From positions 2,914,001 to 2,978,000 of the forward strand of contig NZ_JAPEOK010000001.1 in NCBI RefSeq assembly GCF_026341515.1: 64,000 bases of DNA. The letters are read 5' to 3'. Below the pieces are notes generated by a model that was given only the letters and a program-made list of their open reading frames with translations, did not search any database and was not told the origin of the DNA. Position numbers and translations under genes: made by a program. This stretch comes from Streptomyces sp. NBC_00878 (GTDB lineage: Bacteria; Actinomycetota; Actinomycetes; Streptomycetales; Streptomycetaceae). Positions 25,114-34,297 of this stretch are shown piece after piece. Positions within the stretch are counted from its first letter, which is position 1; every line of letters begins with the position of its first letter.

Positions 25114-26280
25114 TTGACCGCGGGGCCGTGTGTCGGGGTCGTCCGCCTCGACGCCTGCGAGGTCCGCGTCCTGCCCAAGTACCTGGGCGAGGAGCTGGAC
25201 GTCCTGCGGATGCTGGAGTACGCGGCCGGGCGCGCACTGCCCGTGCTCGACGCGGCCCGCACGGTGCGCGAGGGAGCTCCCCATCTCCGGGACCTGGTCG
25301 CACTCCTGGTGACGGAGCACTGCGAACGGCTGCTGGCGCGCGGGGTGCGCCGCGACTATGTGACGGTCGAGGACGAACTGCCCGCGGTCCGGGGCCGGTT
25401 GCTGGCCGACCGTCAGGTCCTGCGGCACTACGGGCGGCTGGACCGGCTGGCCTGCCGCTTCGACGAGCACGACGCGGACATCGTGGACAACCGGCTGTGC
25501 GCCGCCGCACTCGATCTCGCGGCGCGTACGGCGCGCTCCCCCGCGGTACGCGCCAGGGCCCGGCGAGCCGCCGCTCAGTTCGCCCAGGTGGCCCCGACAC
25601 CGCTCGGTGATCTGCGCACGGCCCTGGCGGGGCTCGACTACCACCGGCACAACAGCCACTACGAGACCGCGCATCGCTGGGCGGCGCTGCTCCTGTCCGG
25701 CGGCGGCATCACGGACCTGTTCGCCGGAGGGTCGCTCTCCTCCCGGGCGTTCCTCATCGACATGAACGTGCTGTTCGAGTCGTTCGCCACCCAGCTGCTG
25801 CGGGAGGCCGCGGCCGGTACGGGCTATGTCGTCCGGGGCCAGTCCCGGCACGCCGGGGTGCTGCACGACGAGCGAACGGGCCGCTCCTACACCGAGGTTC
25901 GGCCCGACGTCCTGCTCTCCGGCAGTGTCGACGGGGCACCACTGACGCGCCCCGTCGACATCAAGTACAAGCTGTACGAGGGCAGCGGGCTCGCGACCGC
26001 CGACCTCTACCAGGCGTTTCTCTACGCCCATGCGCTGGGCCGGCAGCCCGGTGGCGGGCCGCCCACCTGTGTCCTGCTGCATCCCGGCGGGACGGGCGGG
26101 TCGTCGGTGTCACGCGAGAGCGTTGCCGTGCGCCGCTGGGACGGCAGCACTTCGGCCCGCGTACGGTCCGTGTCCCTCGACCTGCCGTCGGTGCTCGGCG
26201 CCCTGGGAGGCGCCGAGCGGAAGACGACACTACGGAAGACGGCAACGCTCACGAGGCTGCTCGCGGCAGTGCTGGAGTGA
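25114..26280 (+). CDS. mcrC: McrC-like restriction endonuclease subunit, N-terminally short
   Basis: 388 codons from a TTG preceded by GGAGGAAGG. VGVVRLDACEVRVLPKYLG and VEDELPAVRGRLL are typical McrC blocks, and the PD-(D/E)XK nuclease core is visible as YTEVRPDVLLSG followed by RPVDIKYKLYEG. McrC cleaves modified DNA in complex with McrB GTPase. The usual first 40-60 residues are missing or fused: the frame stays open upstream into the mcrB remnant (LRVRELAGGRLELTAG), pointing to an internal deletion joining the two genes. Probably a relic without its partner. Convergent with the chitinase gene, 36 bases apart. Confidence 0.82.
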   Translation: MTAGPCVGVVRLDACEVRVLPKYLGEELDVLRMLEYAAGRALPVLDAARTVREGAPHLRDLVALLVTEHCERLLARGVRRDYVTVEDELPAVRGRLLADRQVLRHYGRLDRLACRFDEHDADIVDNRLCAAALDLAARTARSPAVRARARRAAAQFAQVAPTPLGDLRTALAGLDYHRHNSHYETAHRWAALLLSGGGITDLFAGGSLSSRAFLIDMNVLFESFATQLLREAAAGTGYVVRGQSRHAGVLHDERTGRSYTEVRPDVLLSGSVDGAPLTRPVDIKYKLYEGSGLATADLYQAFLYAHALGRQPGGGPPTCVLLHPGGTGGSSVSRESVAVRRWDGSTSARVRSVSLDLPSVLGALGGAERKTTLRKTATLTRLLAAVLE

Positions 26281-26316
26281 CTCCGCCACCACCGCGAAGC
26301 CGCCCCCTCAGCCCCC

Positions 26317-28116
26317 TCAGCCGAAGTAGCTGTCGAAGTTCTTCGAGAACTCCCACCCCCCGTACCGGTCCCAGTTGATCGACCAGGTCATCAGGCCGCG
26401 GAGGGCGGGCCAGGTGCCGTGGGTCGTGTACGAGCCGCAGTTGGTCTTCTTGGTCAGGCAGTCGAGGGCCTTGTTGGTCTCGGACGACGGTACGTGGCCG
26501 TTGCCCGCGTTCGTGGTCGCCGGCATGCCGATCGCGACCTGGTCGGCGCGCAGCGGCGGGAAGACGTTGTTGGCGTCGCCCGCGACCGGGAAGCCCGTGA
26601 GGAGCATGTCGGTCATGGCGATGTGGAAGTCGGCGCCGCCCATGGTGTGGTACTGGTTGTCGAGGCCCATGATCGGGCCCGAGTTGTAGTCCTGGACGTG
26701 CAGGAGCGTCAGGTCGTCGCGCAGGGCGTGGATGACCGGGAGGTAGGCGCCGGCGCGCGGGTCCTGGCCGCCCCACTTGCCGGTTCCGTAGTACTGGTAG
26801 CCGAGTTGGACGAAGAACGTCTCCGGCGCCATCGACAGGACGAAGCCGGCGCCGTACTTGGCCTTGAGGGTCTTCACGGCCGAGATGAGGTTCACGATCA
26901 CCGGCGTCTTCGGGTTCTTGAAGTCCGTGTCGTCGGCGTTCAGGGAGAGCGAGTGGCCCTCGAAGTCGATGTCCAGGCCGTCCAGACCGTAGGTGTCGAT
27001 GATCTTCGAGACCGAGGAGACGAACGCGTCACGGGCCGCCGTCGTCGTCAGTTGTACCTGGCCGTTCTGGCCGCCGATGGATATCAGGACCTTCTTGCCC
27101 GCGGCCTGCTTCGCCTTGACGGCCGCCTTGAAGTCGGCCTCGCTCTCGACGTTCGGGCACTCGGTGGCCGGGCAGAGGCTGAAGCGGATGTCCCCCGAGG
27201 TGGTCGAGGTGGGTTCACCGAAGGCCAGGTTGATGACGTCCCAGCTGTCGGGGACGTCGGCCATCCGCGTATAGCCCGAGCCGTTGGCGAAGCTCGCGTG
27301 GAGGTAGCCGACCAGGGCGTGGGCGGGGATGTCCGAAGGATTGCCGCCGCCCGTACCCGCCTTCGTCGTCGCCGTGACGGCGGGGGACTTGGCGGACTCG
27401 CCGGCCGCGTTCACGGCGGTGACCTGGAAGGAGTACGCGGTGGAGGGGGACAGCCCGGAGACGGTGGCCGAAGTGCCGCTCACCGACTGGATCTTCGTAC
27501 CGTTGCGGTGGATCGCGTAGCCCGTCGCGCCGGGGACCGACGGCCAGGAGAGGCCGACGCTGGTGGACGTGACCGTGCCGACCGTGGGGGCGGTCGGGGC
27601 GGCCGGGGGTTGTGCGGCGTCGGCGCCCGGACCGACCAGGGAGATGTCGTCGGCGTGGTACGCGGCGGTGCCGTACCAGCCGTTGGTGTAGATGGTGACG
27701 CTGGTGGTGGACGGGCCGGTGCGGAAGGTCGTGGTGAGCCGCTGCCAGTCCGGCGCGGACTGGGTCCACGTGGAGACGTCGGTGGTACCGGTGCCGCTCG
27801 CGCCGAGGTAGGCGTAGTCGCCCCGGACGTATCCGGCGAGGGTGTACTGGGAGTCGGGCTTGACGGTCACGGTCTGCGCGCAGCGCGCGTTGTCACTGCC
27901 GGCCGGGGTCGCCTTCAGTGCTGAACCGCCGCTCCGCACGGGTGTGGTGACCACGCTGCCCGCCGTGCAGGTCCAGCCGTCGAGGCCCGCCTCGAACCCG
28001 CCGTTCCTGGCGAGGTCCGCGTCGGCCGCACGGGCGGGCGACGAGAGCGCGGTGATGCCGGGTACGGCCAGGACGGTGGCCGCACAGAGGGCTAGGACTG
28101 ATCTGACGCGATCCAC
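26317..28116 (-). CDS. Secreted GH18 chitinase
   Basis: 599 residues. GTG start with AGGAGGT nine bases upstream; the longer frame to 28176 lies in the promoter. A Sec signal peptide (VLALCAATVLAVPGITALSS, cleavage after ARA) leads to an N-terminal carbohydrate-binding domain of the CBM4/16 type (NGGFEAGLDGWTC), a fibronectin type III domain (about 170-255), and a GH18 catalytic domain with DGLDIDFEG; Glu386 is the proton donor. This layout matches Streptomyces chitinases that hydrolyse chitin outside the cell. A DasR-type site overlaps the promoter, so N-acetylglucosamine probably relieves repression. Confidence 0.95.
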   Translation of the reverse strand: MDRVRSVLALCAATVLAVPGITALSSPARAADADLARNGGFEAGLDGWTCTAGSVVTTPVRSGGSALKATPAGSDNARCAQTVTVKPDSQYTLAGYVRGDYAYLGASGTGTTDVSTWTQSAPDWQRLTTTFRTGPSTTSVTIYTNGWYGTAAYHADDISLVGPGADAAQPPAAPTAPTVGTVTSTSVGLSWPSVPGATGYAIHRNGTKIQSVSGTSATVSGLSPSTAYSFQVTAVNAAGESAKSPAVTATTKAGTGGGNPSDIPAHALVGYLHASFANGSGYTRMADVPDSWDVINLAFGEPTSTTSGDIRFSLCPATECPNVESEADFKAAVKAKQAAGKKVLISIGGQNGQVQLTTTAARDAFVSSVSKIIDTYGLDGLDIDFEGHSLSLNADDTDFKNPKTPVIVNLISAVKTLKAKYGAGFVLSMAPETFFVQLGYQYYGTGKWGGQDPRAGAYLPVIHALRDDLTLLHVQDYNSGPIMGLDNQYHTMGGADFHIAMTDMLLTGFPVAGDANNVFPPLRADQVAIGMPATTNAGNGHVPSSETNKALDCLTKKTNCGSYTTHGTWPALRGLMTWSINWDRYGGWEFSKNFDSYFG

Positions 28117-28159
28117 AAGTACCTCCTGGCGTGGGGGAATTGGAGGGTGGAGCGCGCCC

Positions 28160-28189
28160 AATTTGGTCCAGACCAATCCAGGTTGTCAA
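28160..28189 (-). promoter_or_regulatory. Chitinase promoter with DasR (dre) site
   Basis: On the minus strand a -35 TTGACA (28184-28189) and a -10-like CAAATT (28160-28165) are 18 bases apart. TTGGTCCAGACCAA (28163-28176) fills the spacer and overlaps the -10; it matches the dre consensus (TGGTCTAGACCA core) bound by the GntR-type regulator DasR upstream of chitinase genes. The site is 47 bases before the start codon. Confidence 0.82.
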
Positions 28190-28195
28190 GACCTC

Positions 28196-28312
28196 CGGCG
28201 ACTGGCCGCGGTCATCGGCGACTGGCCGCGGTCATCAGCCGCTGTCCGCGATCATCAGCGACCGTCCGCCGCCGTCGACGGCTGGCTGGGGTCGTCGACG
28301 GCTGGCTGGGGT
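28196..28312. repeat. 20-bp-period minisatellite
   Basis: Two exact 20-mers (CGGCGACTGGCCGCGGTCAT, 28196-28235), a degenerate copy (28236-28255), then two exact copies of a second 20-mer (CGTCGACGGCTGGCTGGGGT, 28273-28312). The whole array keeps a 20-base period. It begins just upstream of the chitinase -35 and lies in the 343-base gap between chitinase and the polyamine operon; the rest of that gap (28313-28459) has a short coding-like remnant only. Confidence 0.88.
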
Positions 28313-28459
28313 CGTCGGTCGCCAGACGCACCGCCGCCTCGTGCATGGCCAGTTCCAGCAGCGTCGGGTCGGTGAGCGTGCCGGAGCCGTCCGGCGGGAC
28401 CAGCCGGCGGACTCCGCCGGTCGACCTCCCCGGTTCAGACAGAGGCGGGTCAGGCGGTC

Positions 28460-29887
28460 TCAGCTGTCGAAGCCGAGCCCCAGTCTGTCCATGGTCCTGA
28501 GCCACAGATTGCGTCGGCCGCCGTGCGCGTCCGCCCGCGCCAGGGACCATTTGGTGAGCGCGATCCCCGTCCACGCGAACGGCTCCGGCGGGAAGGGCAG
28601 CGGCTTCTTGCGGACCATCTCCAGCGACGTACGCTCCGTGCGCTCCCCCGACAGCAGGTCGAGCATCACGTCCGCGCCGAAGCGGGTGGCGCCGACGCCG
28701 AGGCCCGTGAAGCCCGCCGCGTAGGACACGCGGCCCTGGTGGGCGGTGCCGAAGAAGGCCGAGAAGCGGGAGCAGGTGTCGATCGCGCCGCCCCACGCGT
28801 GGCTGAAGCGGACGCCCTCCAGCTGCGGGAAGCAGGTGAAGAAGTGCCCGGCGAGCTTCGCGTACGTCTCCGGCCGGTCGTCGTACTCGGCGCGCACTCG
28901 GCCCCCGTACGGATAGACCGCGTCGTAGCCTCCCCACAGGATCCGGTTGTCGGCGGACAGGCGGAAGTAGTGGAACTGGTTCGCCGAGTCCCCGAGGCCC
29001 TGCCGGTTCCGCCAGCCGATCGACGCGAGCTGGTCGGCGGTCAGCGGCTCGGTCATCAGGGCGTAGTCGTAGACCGGGACGGTGTACGAGCGCACGCGTC
29101 TGACCAGGTTCGGGAAGATGTTGGTGCCGAGGGCGACCCGGCGGGCGCGGATGCTGCCGTACGGCGTGCGTACGGCCATTCCGGCGCCGTACGGCTTGAG
29201 GGTGAGCGCGGGCGTGTGCTCGTACACGCGGACGCCGAGTTCGACGCAGGCGCGCTTGAGGCCCCAGGCGAGCTTGGCGGGGTGCAGCAGGGCGACGCCG
29301 CGGCGGTCGTGGAGGCCGGCCAGGAAGGTCGGTGAGTCGACTTGTCCCCGTACGGCGTCGGTGTCCAGGTACTCGACGTCGTCCGCCAGGCCCTCGCGCT
29401 CCAACTCCTCGTACCAGTCCCGGAGTTCGGCCGCCTGGTACGGCTCGGTGGCGACGTCGATCTCGCCGGTGCGCTCGAAGTCGCAGTCGAGGGAGTAGCG
29501 GGCGACGGTCGCCTCGATGCCGTCGAGGTTGCGGGCGCCCAGCTCCTCCAGCTGGTGGATCTCGTCGGGCCAGCGGGTCAGGCCGTTGGCCAGGCCGTGG
29601 GTGAGGGAGGCGGCGCAGAAGCCGCCGTTGCGGCCCGAGGCGGCCCAGCCCGCCTCGCGGCCCTCGACCAGGACCACCTCGCGACCGGGGTCGCGCTCCT
29701 TGGCGAGGAGCGCGGTCCACAGCCCGCTGTAGCCGCCGCCGACGACGAGCAGGTCGCAGGTCTCGACGGTGGTGAGGGCGGGTTCGGGGCGGGGCCTGCC
29801 GGGGTCGTCCAGCCAGTACGAGACCGGCTGGGCGTCGGAGAGGGACTTCGCCCAGTTCTTGTCACGGCTCATGGCGCTTGGGGCCAT
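28460..29887 (-). CDS. puuB: FAD-dependent amine oxidase, gamma-glutamylputrescine oxidase type
   Basis: 475 residues of the DAO/GlpO family. The N-terminal dinucleotide fold is LLVVGGGYSGLWTALLA; GREAGWAASGRNGGFC and the C-terminal FTGLGVGATRFG close the FAD site. PuuB relatives oxidise gamma-glutamylputrescine or putrescine to the aldehyde with release of peroxide and ammonia. It is the last gene of the minus-strand operon, 66 bases after potC, and upstream of it are a complete polyamine importer and an aldehyde dehydrogenase that could take its product. Another choice would be a general D-amino acid or glycine oxidase relative, but the context favours polyamine breakdown. Confidence 0.85.
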   Translation of the reverse strand: MAPSAMSRDKNWAKSLSDAQPVSYWLDDPGRPRPEPALTTVETCDLLVVGGGYSGLWTALLAKERDPGREVVLVEGREAGWAASGRNGGFCAASLTHGLANGLTRWPDEIHQLEELGARNLDGIEATVARYSLDCDFERTGEIDVATEPYQAAELRDWYEELEREGLADDVEYLDTDAVRGQVDSPTFLAGLHDRRGVALLHPAKLAWGLKRACVELGVRVYEHTPALTLKPYGAGMAVRTPYGSIRARRVALGTNIFPNLVRRVRSYTVPVYDYALMTEPLTADQLASIGWRNRQGLGDSANQFHYFRLSADNRILWGGYDAVYPYGGRVRAEYDDRPETYAKLAGHFFTCFPQLEGVRFSHAWGGAIDTCSRFSAFFGTAHQGRVSYAAGFTGLGVGATRFGADVMLDLLSGERTERTSLEMVRKKPLPFPPEPFAWTGIALTKWSLARADAHGGRRNLWLRTMDRLGLGFDS

Positions 29888-29953
29888 GATTTCAACTCCC
29901 TACGACTGCTGCTTTCTTGAAGTTTCCTGATGTTCTTGAAGCCTCTTGAAGCG

Positions 29954-30754
29954 CTATGCCTTTTGGCGGTTTCGGCGGTTGCCGATGACCATTCCGGCCA
30001 GCACGAACAGTACGGCGACGATGAACATGGCCGTACCGATGACATTGATCTGAACGGGTGTGCCGCGCTGGGCCGAGCCCCAGACGAACATGGGGAAGGT
30101 GACGGTCGAGCCCGCGTTGAAATTGGTGATGATGAAGTCGTCGAAGGAGAGCGCGAAGGCGAGCAGCGCTCCCGCGGCGATTCCGGGGGCGGCGATGGGC
30201 AGGGTGACGCGGACGAAGGTCTGCACGGGACCCGCGTACAGGTCCTGGGCGGCCTGCTCCAGCCTCGGGTCCATCGACATGACTCGGGCCTTGACGGCGG
30301 TGACCACGAAGCTCAGACAGAACATGATGTGGGCGATCAGGATGGTCCAGAAGCCCAGTTCGGCGCCCAGGTTGAGGAAGAGCGTGAGCAGCGAGGCGGC
30401 CATCACGACCTCGGGCATCGCCATCGGCAGGAAGATCAGCGAGTTCACGGCGCCGCGCGCGCGGAAGCGGTAGCGGACGAGCGCGAAGGCGATCATCGTG
30501 CCGAGGACGGTGGCGCCGAGGGTCGCCCAGGCCGCGATCTGCAGGCTCAGCGAGAGCGAGCCGCACAGGTCGGCGACCCCGCAGGGATCGGTCCATGCCT
30601 CCGTGGAGAACTGCTGCCATTCGTAGTTGAAGCGCCCCTTCGGATTGTTGAAGGAGAACACCGTGACGACGATGTTCGGCAGCAGCAGATAACCGAGGGT
30701 CAGCAGACCCGCGATGACGACGAGACGGCGCTTCAGCCAGCGTACGAGGGCCAT
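29954..30754 (-). CDS. potC: Polyamine ABC transporter permease PotC
   Basis: 266 residues, six predicted helices. The EAA loop (EQAAQDLYAGPVQTFVRVTLP) and the sequence SFDDFIITNFNAGS are characteristic of PotC/PotI. Its ATG directly follows the TAA of potB with no spacing, so translation is coupled. With PotB it forms the membrane channel for spermidine/putrescine import. Confidence 0.93.
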   Translation of the reverse strand: MALVRWLKRRLVVIAGLLTLGYLLLPNIVVTVFSFNNPKGRFNYEWQQFSTEAWTDPCGVADLCGSLSLSLQIAAWATLGATVLGTMIAFALVRYRFRARGAVNSLIFLPMAMPEVVMAASLLTLFLNLGAELGFWTILIAHIMFCLSFVVTAVKARVMSMDPRLEQAAQDLYAGPVQTFVRVTLPIAAPGIAAGALLAFALSFDDFIITNFNAGSTVTFPMFVWGSAQRGTPVQINVIGTAMFIVAVLFVLAGMVIGNRRNRQKA

Positions 30755-31684
30755 TTAAACCAGATCCTCCGTCCCGGACTTGCGAATGTAGAGGGTGACG
30801 ATGGCGAGGATCCCGGCCATGAGAATGAACGAGAGCGCCGCGGCCGTCGGATAGTCGAGAATCCGCAGGAACTGGGTCTGGATGACGTTTCCGACCATGC
30901 GGGTGTCGGTGGAGCCGAGCAGATCGGCGTTCACGTAGTCGCCGCTCGCCGGGATGAACGTGAGCAGCGTCCCGGAGACGACACCGGGCATCGACAGCGG
31001 GAACGTCACCTTGCGGAAGGTGGTGAAGGGCTTCGCGTACAGGTCGCCCGCCGCCTCGTGCAGCCGCCCGTCGATCCGCTCAAGGGAGGTGTAGAGCGGC
31101 AGGATCATGAACGGCAGGAAGTTGTACGTGAGACCGCAGACCACGGCGAGCGGCGTGGCGAGGACCCGGTCCCCGGCCGTGATGCCGAGCCAGCTGGTGA
31201 CGTCCAGGACGTGCAGCGAGTTGAGGGCGCCGACGACCGGGCCGCCGTCCGCGAGGATCGTCTTCCAGGCGAGCGTACGGATCAGGAAGCTGGTGAAGAA
31301 CGGGGCGATCACCAGGATCAGGATCAGGTTGCGCCAGCGGCCCGCGCGGAACGCGATCAGATACGCGAGCGGGTAGCCGAGCAGCAGACAAAGGATCGTG
31401 GCGGTACCGGCGTACGCGATGGAGCGCAGGAACTGCGGCCAGTACTCGGACACCGCGTCCCAGTACGTCGCGAAGTGCCAGGTGACCTTGTAGCCCTCCT
31501 CCAGGGAGCCCGTCTGCACGGACGTGGAGGCCTGGTAGACCATCGGCAGAGCGAAGAAGACGAGCAGCCAGAGGATGCCGGGGAGCAGCAGCCAGTACGG
31601 GGTGAGGCGGCCGCGCTTTCCGGGCGGGCGTTCCTTCGGTGCGGGGGTCGGCGCCAGGGGTGGCGCCTCGGTGACAGTGGTCAT
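30755..31684 (-). CDS. potB: Polyamine ABC transporter permease PotB
   Basis: 309 residues. A Pro-rich N-terminus (PPLAPTPAPKERPPGKRG) precedes six helices; the EAA loop is RLHEAAGDLYAKPFTTFRKV, and PASGDYVNADLLGS is typical of PotB/PotH. Its ATG overlaps the potA stop by one base (TGATG), and its TAA abuts the potC start. Confidence 0.93.
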   Translation of the reverse strand: MTTVTEAPPLAPTPAPKERPPGKRGRLTPYWLLLPGILWLLVFFALPMVYQASTSVQTGSLEEGYKVTWHFATYWDAVSEYWPQFLRSIAYAGTATILCLLLGYPLAYLIAFRAGRWRNLILILVIAPFFTSFLIRTLAWKTILADGGPVVGALNSLHVLDVTSWLGITAGDRVLATPLAVVCGLTYNFLPFMILPLYTSLERIDGRLHEAAGDLYAKPFTTFRKVTFPLSMPGVVSGTLLTFIPASGDYVNADLLGSTDTRMVGNVIQTQFLRILDYPTAAALSFILMAGILAIVTLYIRKSGTEDLV

Positions 31685-32844
31685 CAGGCCGCCACCCCCT
31701 CTTCTTGCCCCACCGTCTCCACGCCCGCGTCGATGTCCTGAGCGGCGTCCAGGCCGAACGTGTGGGCCGGGTTCCAGTGCAGGACGACCTCGGCACCGCG
31801 CACGAGCCGGGAGTCGCGGTCGATGTTCTGGGCGTAGACCTCGAACTCGGGGCAGACCGGGCTGTCGATGACGTACTGCGTGGAGACGCCGATGAAGCTG
31901 GAGTCGGCGATCGTGCCGGTGATGCGGTTGCGGCCGACGGGTATCTCGCCCGCGTCGTCGGCGTGCGTGAGCGAGATCTTCTCGGGGCGGACGCCGACGA
32001 GAACCTTGCCGCCGGTCGCCGTGGGCGCGGAACATCGCGCCTCGGGCAGGACGAGCTTGCCGCCGCCCGCCTTGAGGACGATCTCGGCGCCGCTCCTGGT
32101 GTCGACCTCGGCCTCGATGAGGTTCGAGGTGCCGAGGAAGTTGGCGACGAAGGTGGTCTGCGGGTTCTCGTAGAGGTCGGCGGGCGAGCCGAGCTGTTCG
32201 ACACGGCCCGCGTTCATCACGGCGACCGTGTCGGCCATCGTCATGGCCTCCTCCTGGTCGTGTGTGACGTGCACGAAGGTGATGCCGACCTCGGTCTGGA
32301 TGCGCTTGAGCTCCAGCTGCATCTGGCGGCGCAGCTTGAGGTCGAGGGCGCCTAGGGGTTCGTCGAGAAGGAGGACCTTGGGGGTGTTGATCAGCGCGCG
32401 GGCCACGGCGACGCGCTGCTGCTGGCCGCCGGAGAGCTGGTGCGGCTTCTTGCGGGCCTGCTCGCCGAGCTGGACGAGGTCGAGCATGTCCTCGACCTGC
32501 TTCTTCACCGACTTGATGCCGCGCCGGCGCAGACCGAAGGCGACGTTCTCGAAGATGTCGAGGTGCGGGAAGAGCGCGTACGACTGGAAGACGGTGTTCA
32601 CAGGCCGCTTGTACGGCGGCAGGTTCGTCACGTCCTGGTCGCCGAGCGCGACGGAGCCGGAGGAAGGTTCCTCCAGACCGGCGATCATCCGCAGGGTGGT
32701 GGTCTTGCCGCAGCCTGAGGCGCCGAGCAGGGCGAAGAACGAGCCCTGGGGGACGGTCAGGTCGAGCGGGTGGACGGCGGTGAAGGAGCCGTAGGTCTTG
32801 CTGATTCCGGAGAGGCGGACGTCGCCGCCGGTGTCTTTCGTCAT
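31684..32844 (-). CDS. potA: Polyamine ABC transporter ATPase PotA
   Basis: 386 residues. Walker [12 protein letters not shown]-loop [12 protein letters not shown], signature [10 protein letters not shown], Walker [13 protein letters not shown], switch His in [10 protein letters not shown], and a C-terminal TOBE-type domain ([12 protein letters not shown]). It powers import by the PotBC channel. Start ATG at 32844; 158 bases separate it from the potD stop, a GC-rich gap with no obvious gene. This is the only importer in the window that carries its own ATPase. Confidence 0.95.
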   Translation of the reverse strand: MTKDTGGDVRLSGISKTYGSFTAVHPLDLTVPQGSFFALLGASGCGKTTTLRMIAGLEEPSSGSVALGDQDVTNLPPYKRPVNTVFQSYALFPHLDIFENVAFGLRRRGIKSVKKQVEDMLDLVQLGEQARKKPHQLSGGQQQRVAVARALINTPKVLLLDEPLGALDLKLRRQMQLELKRIQTEVGITFVHVTHDQEEAMTMADTVAVMNAGRVEQLGSPADLYENPQTTFVANFLGTSNLIEAEVDTRSGAEIVLKAGGGKLVLPEARCSAPTATGGKVLVGVRPEKISLTHADDAGEIPVGRNRITGTIADSSFIGVSTQYVIDSPVCPEFEVYAQNIDRDSRLVRGAEVVLHWNPAHTFGLDAAQDIDAGVETVGQEEGVAA

Positions 32845-33002
32845 GGTGTGGTCCCTGGGTGTCGGGGTCGTCTGTGGTCCGGGGGCGGGACACGGAAGCC
32901 GTGCCGCACGGGCAGGTCCGAGGCGGAGCCGGCACTGCCGCCCGGAACGCCGGGCACCCGCCCTCGCGACCCGAACCACCGATTCCGCACCCGCCGGAGG
33001 CG

Positions 33003-34247
33003 TTACGCCCCGGTCAGCTTCGCGAACTTCTCTTCGTAGGCCGTCTCTTCCTTCGCGCTCAGGGAGCGGAAGGAGTGGGACTTGGCCGCCATGGCGGCGT
33101 CCGGAATGATCAGCGGGTTGTCGGCCGCCGACTCGTCGATCTTCGCCAGCTCGGCCTTCACTCCGTCGACGGGACAGACGTAGTTGATGTACGCGGCGAG
33201 CTGGGCGGCCGGAGCGGGCTCGTAGTAGTAGTCGATGAGCCGTTCGGCGTTGGTCTTGTGCCGGGCCTTGTTGGGGACCAGCAGGTTGTCCGTGGACGTC
33301 AGATAGCCGCTGTCCGGGATGACGAAGTCGACGTCCGGGCTGTCCGCCTTGAGCTGGACGACGTCACCGGCCCAGGCGACACAGGCCGCGAGGTCGCCCT
33401 TGGTGAGGTCGGAGGTGTAGTCGTTGCCGGTGAAGCGGCGGATCTGGCCCTGGTCGACGGCCTTCTGGAGGCGGGCGATCGCCGCGTCGAAGTCGTCGTC
33501 GGTGAACTTCGCCGGGTCCTTGCCCAGGTCGAGCAGCGTCATGCCGATGCTGTCGCGCATCTCGGACAGGAAGCCGATGCGCCCCTTGAGCTTGGGATTG
33601 TCGAGCATGTCGGAGAGGGACTTCACCTCCACGCCGTCCAGCGCCTTCTTGTTGTAGGCGATGACCGTGGAGATACCGGTCCAGGGGTACGAGTACGCGC
33701 GTCCCGGGTCCCAGTCCGGCGTACGGAACTGCTGGGACAGGTTGGCGTACGCGTGCGGCAGGTTGGACGCGTCCAGCTTCTGCACCCAGCCGAAGCGGAT
33801 GAGCCGGGCGGCCAGCCAGTCGGTGACACAGATCAGGTCGCGTCCGGTGGCCTGGCCCGCCGCGAGCTGCGGCTTGATCTTCCCGAAGAACTCGACGTTG
33901 TCGTTGATGTCCTCGGTGTACTTGACCTTGATGCCGGTGCGCTTGGTGAACGCGTCGAGCGTGGGGTGGTGCTTCTCGCTGTCGTCGACGTCCATGTACT
34001 CGGTCCAGTTGGAGAAGGTGATCTGCTTCTCCTTGGCCGAGTGGTCCTCGGACGAGACGCCCGCGGTGTTCTTCGCCGCGGGTATCCCGCAGGCGCTCAG
34101 CGTCCCGAGCCCGCCCAGGGCGAGCGCGCCGCCGGTGGACGCGCGCAGCAGCGAACGGCGGGTGAGGGAGGCCCTGCCGTTGCTGAGGCCGCGCCGCATG
34201 GCGGCGAGTCGGGCCGGGGACAGGCGGTCGGGCTCGTACTGCTCCAT
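33003..34247 (-). CDS. potD: Polyamine-binding lipoprotein PotD
   Basis: 414 residues. A twin-arginine stretch (LTRRSLLRASTGG) and lipobox LSAC mark a Tat lipoprotein. The mature part has the PotD/PotF signatures ITFSNWTEYMD, DINDNVEFFGKI, RRFTGNDYTSDL and DYYYEPAPAAQLAAYINYVCPV. It delivers spermidine/putrescine to PotBC. It follows the aldehyde dehydrogenase gene by 50 bases, with AAGGG before its start. A paralogue without a transporter lies at 53678. Confidence 0.93.
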   Translation of the reverse strand: MEQYEPDRLSPARLAAMRRGLSNGRASLTRRSLLRASTGGALALGGLGTLSACGIPAAKNTAGVSSEDHSAKEKQITFSNWTEYMDVDDSEKHHPTLDAFTKRTGIKVKYTEDINDNVEFFGKIKPQLAAGQATGRDLICVTDWLAARLIRFGWVQKLDASNLPHAYANLSQQFRTPDWDPGRAYSYPWTGISTVIAYNKKALDGVEVKSLSDMLDNPKLKGRIGFLSEMRDSIGMTLLDLGKDPAKFTDDDFDAAIARLQKAVDQGQIRRFTGNDYTSDLTKGDLAACVAWAGDVVQLKADSPDVDFVIPDSGYLTSTDNLLVPNKARHKTNAERLIDYYYEPAPAAQLAAYINYVCPVDGVKAELAKIDESAADNPLIIPDAAMAAKSHSFRSLSAKEETAYEEKFAKLTGA

Positions 34248-34297
34248 GCTCGTGGTGCCCTTTCGGGAGGGTGCGGCCTGGTCTGGGCCGGTGGCGA

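Noticed and set aside
24945..25610. A 221-codon frame after the IS right end
   Set aside because: Only the first 45 codons resemble McrB; the remainder is antisense-like, Arg/Pro-rich and overlaps the mcrC frame, which has clear family motifs.
28196..28312. CRISPR array
   Set aside because: The 20-bp units are directly adjacent with no unique spacers and no cas genes are present.
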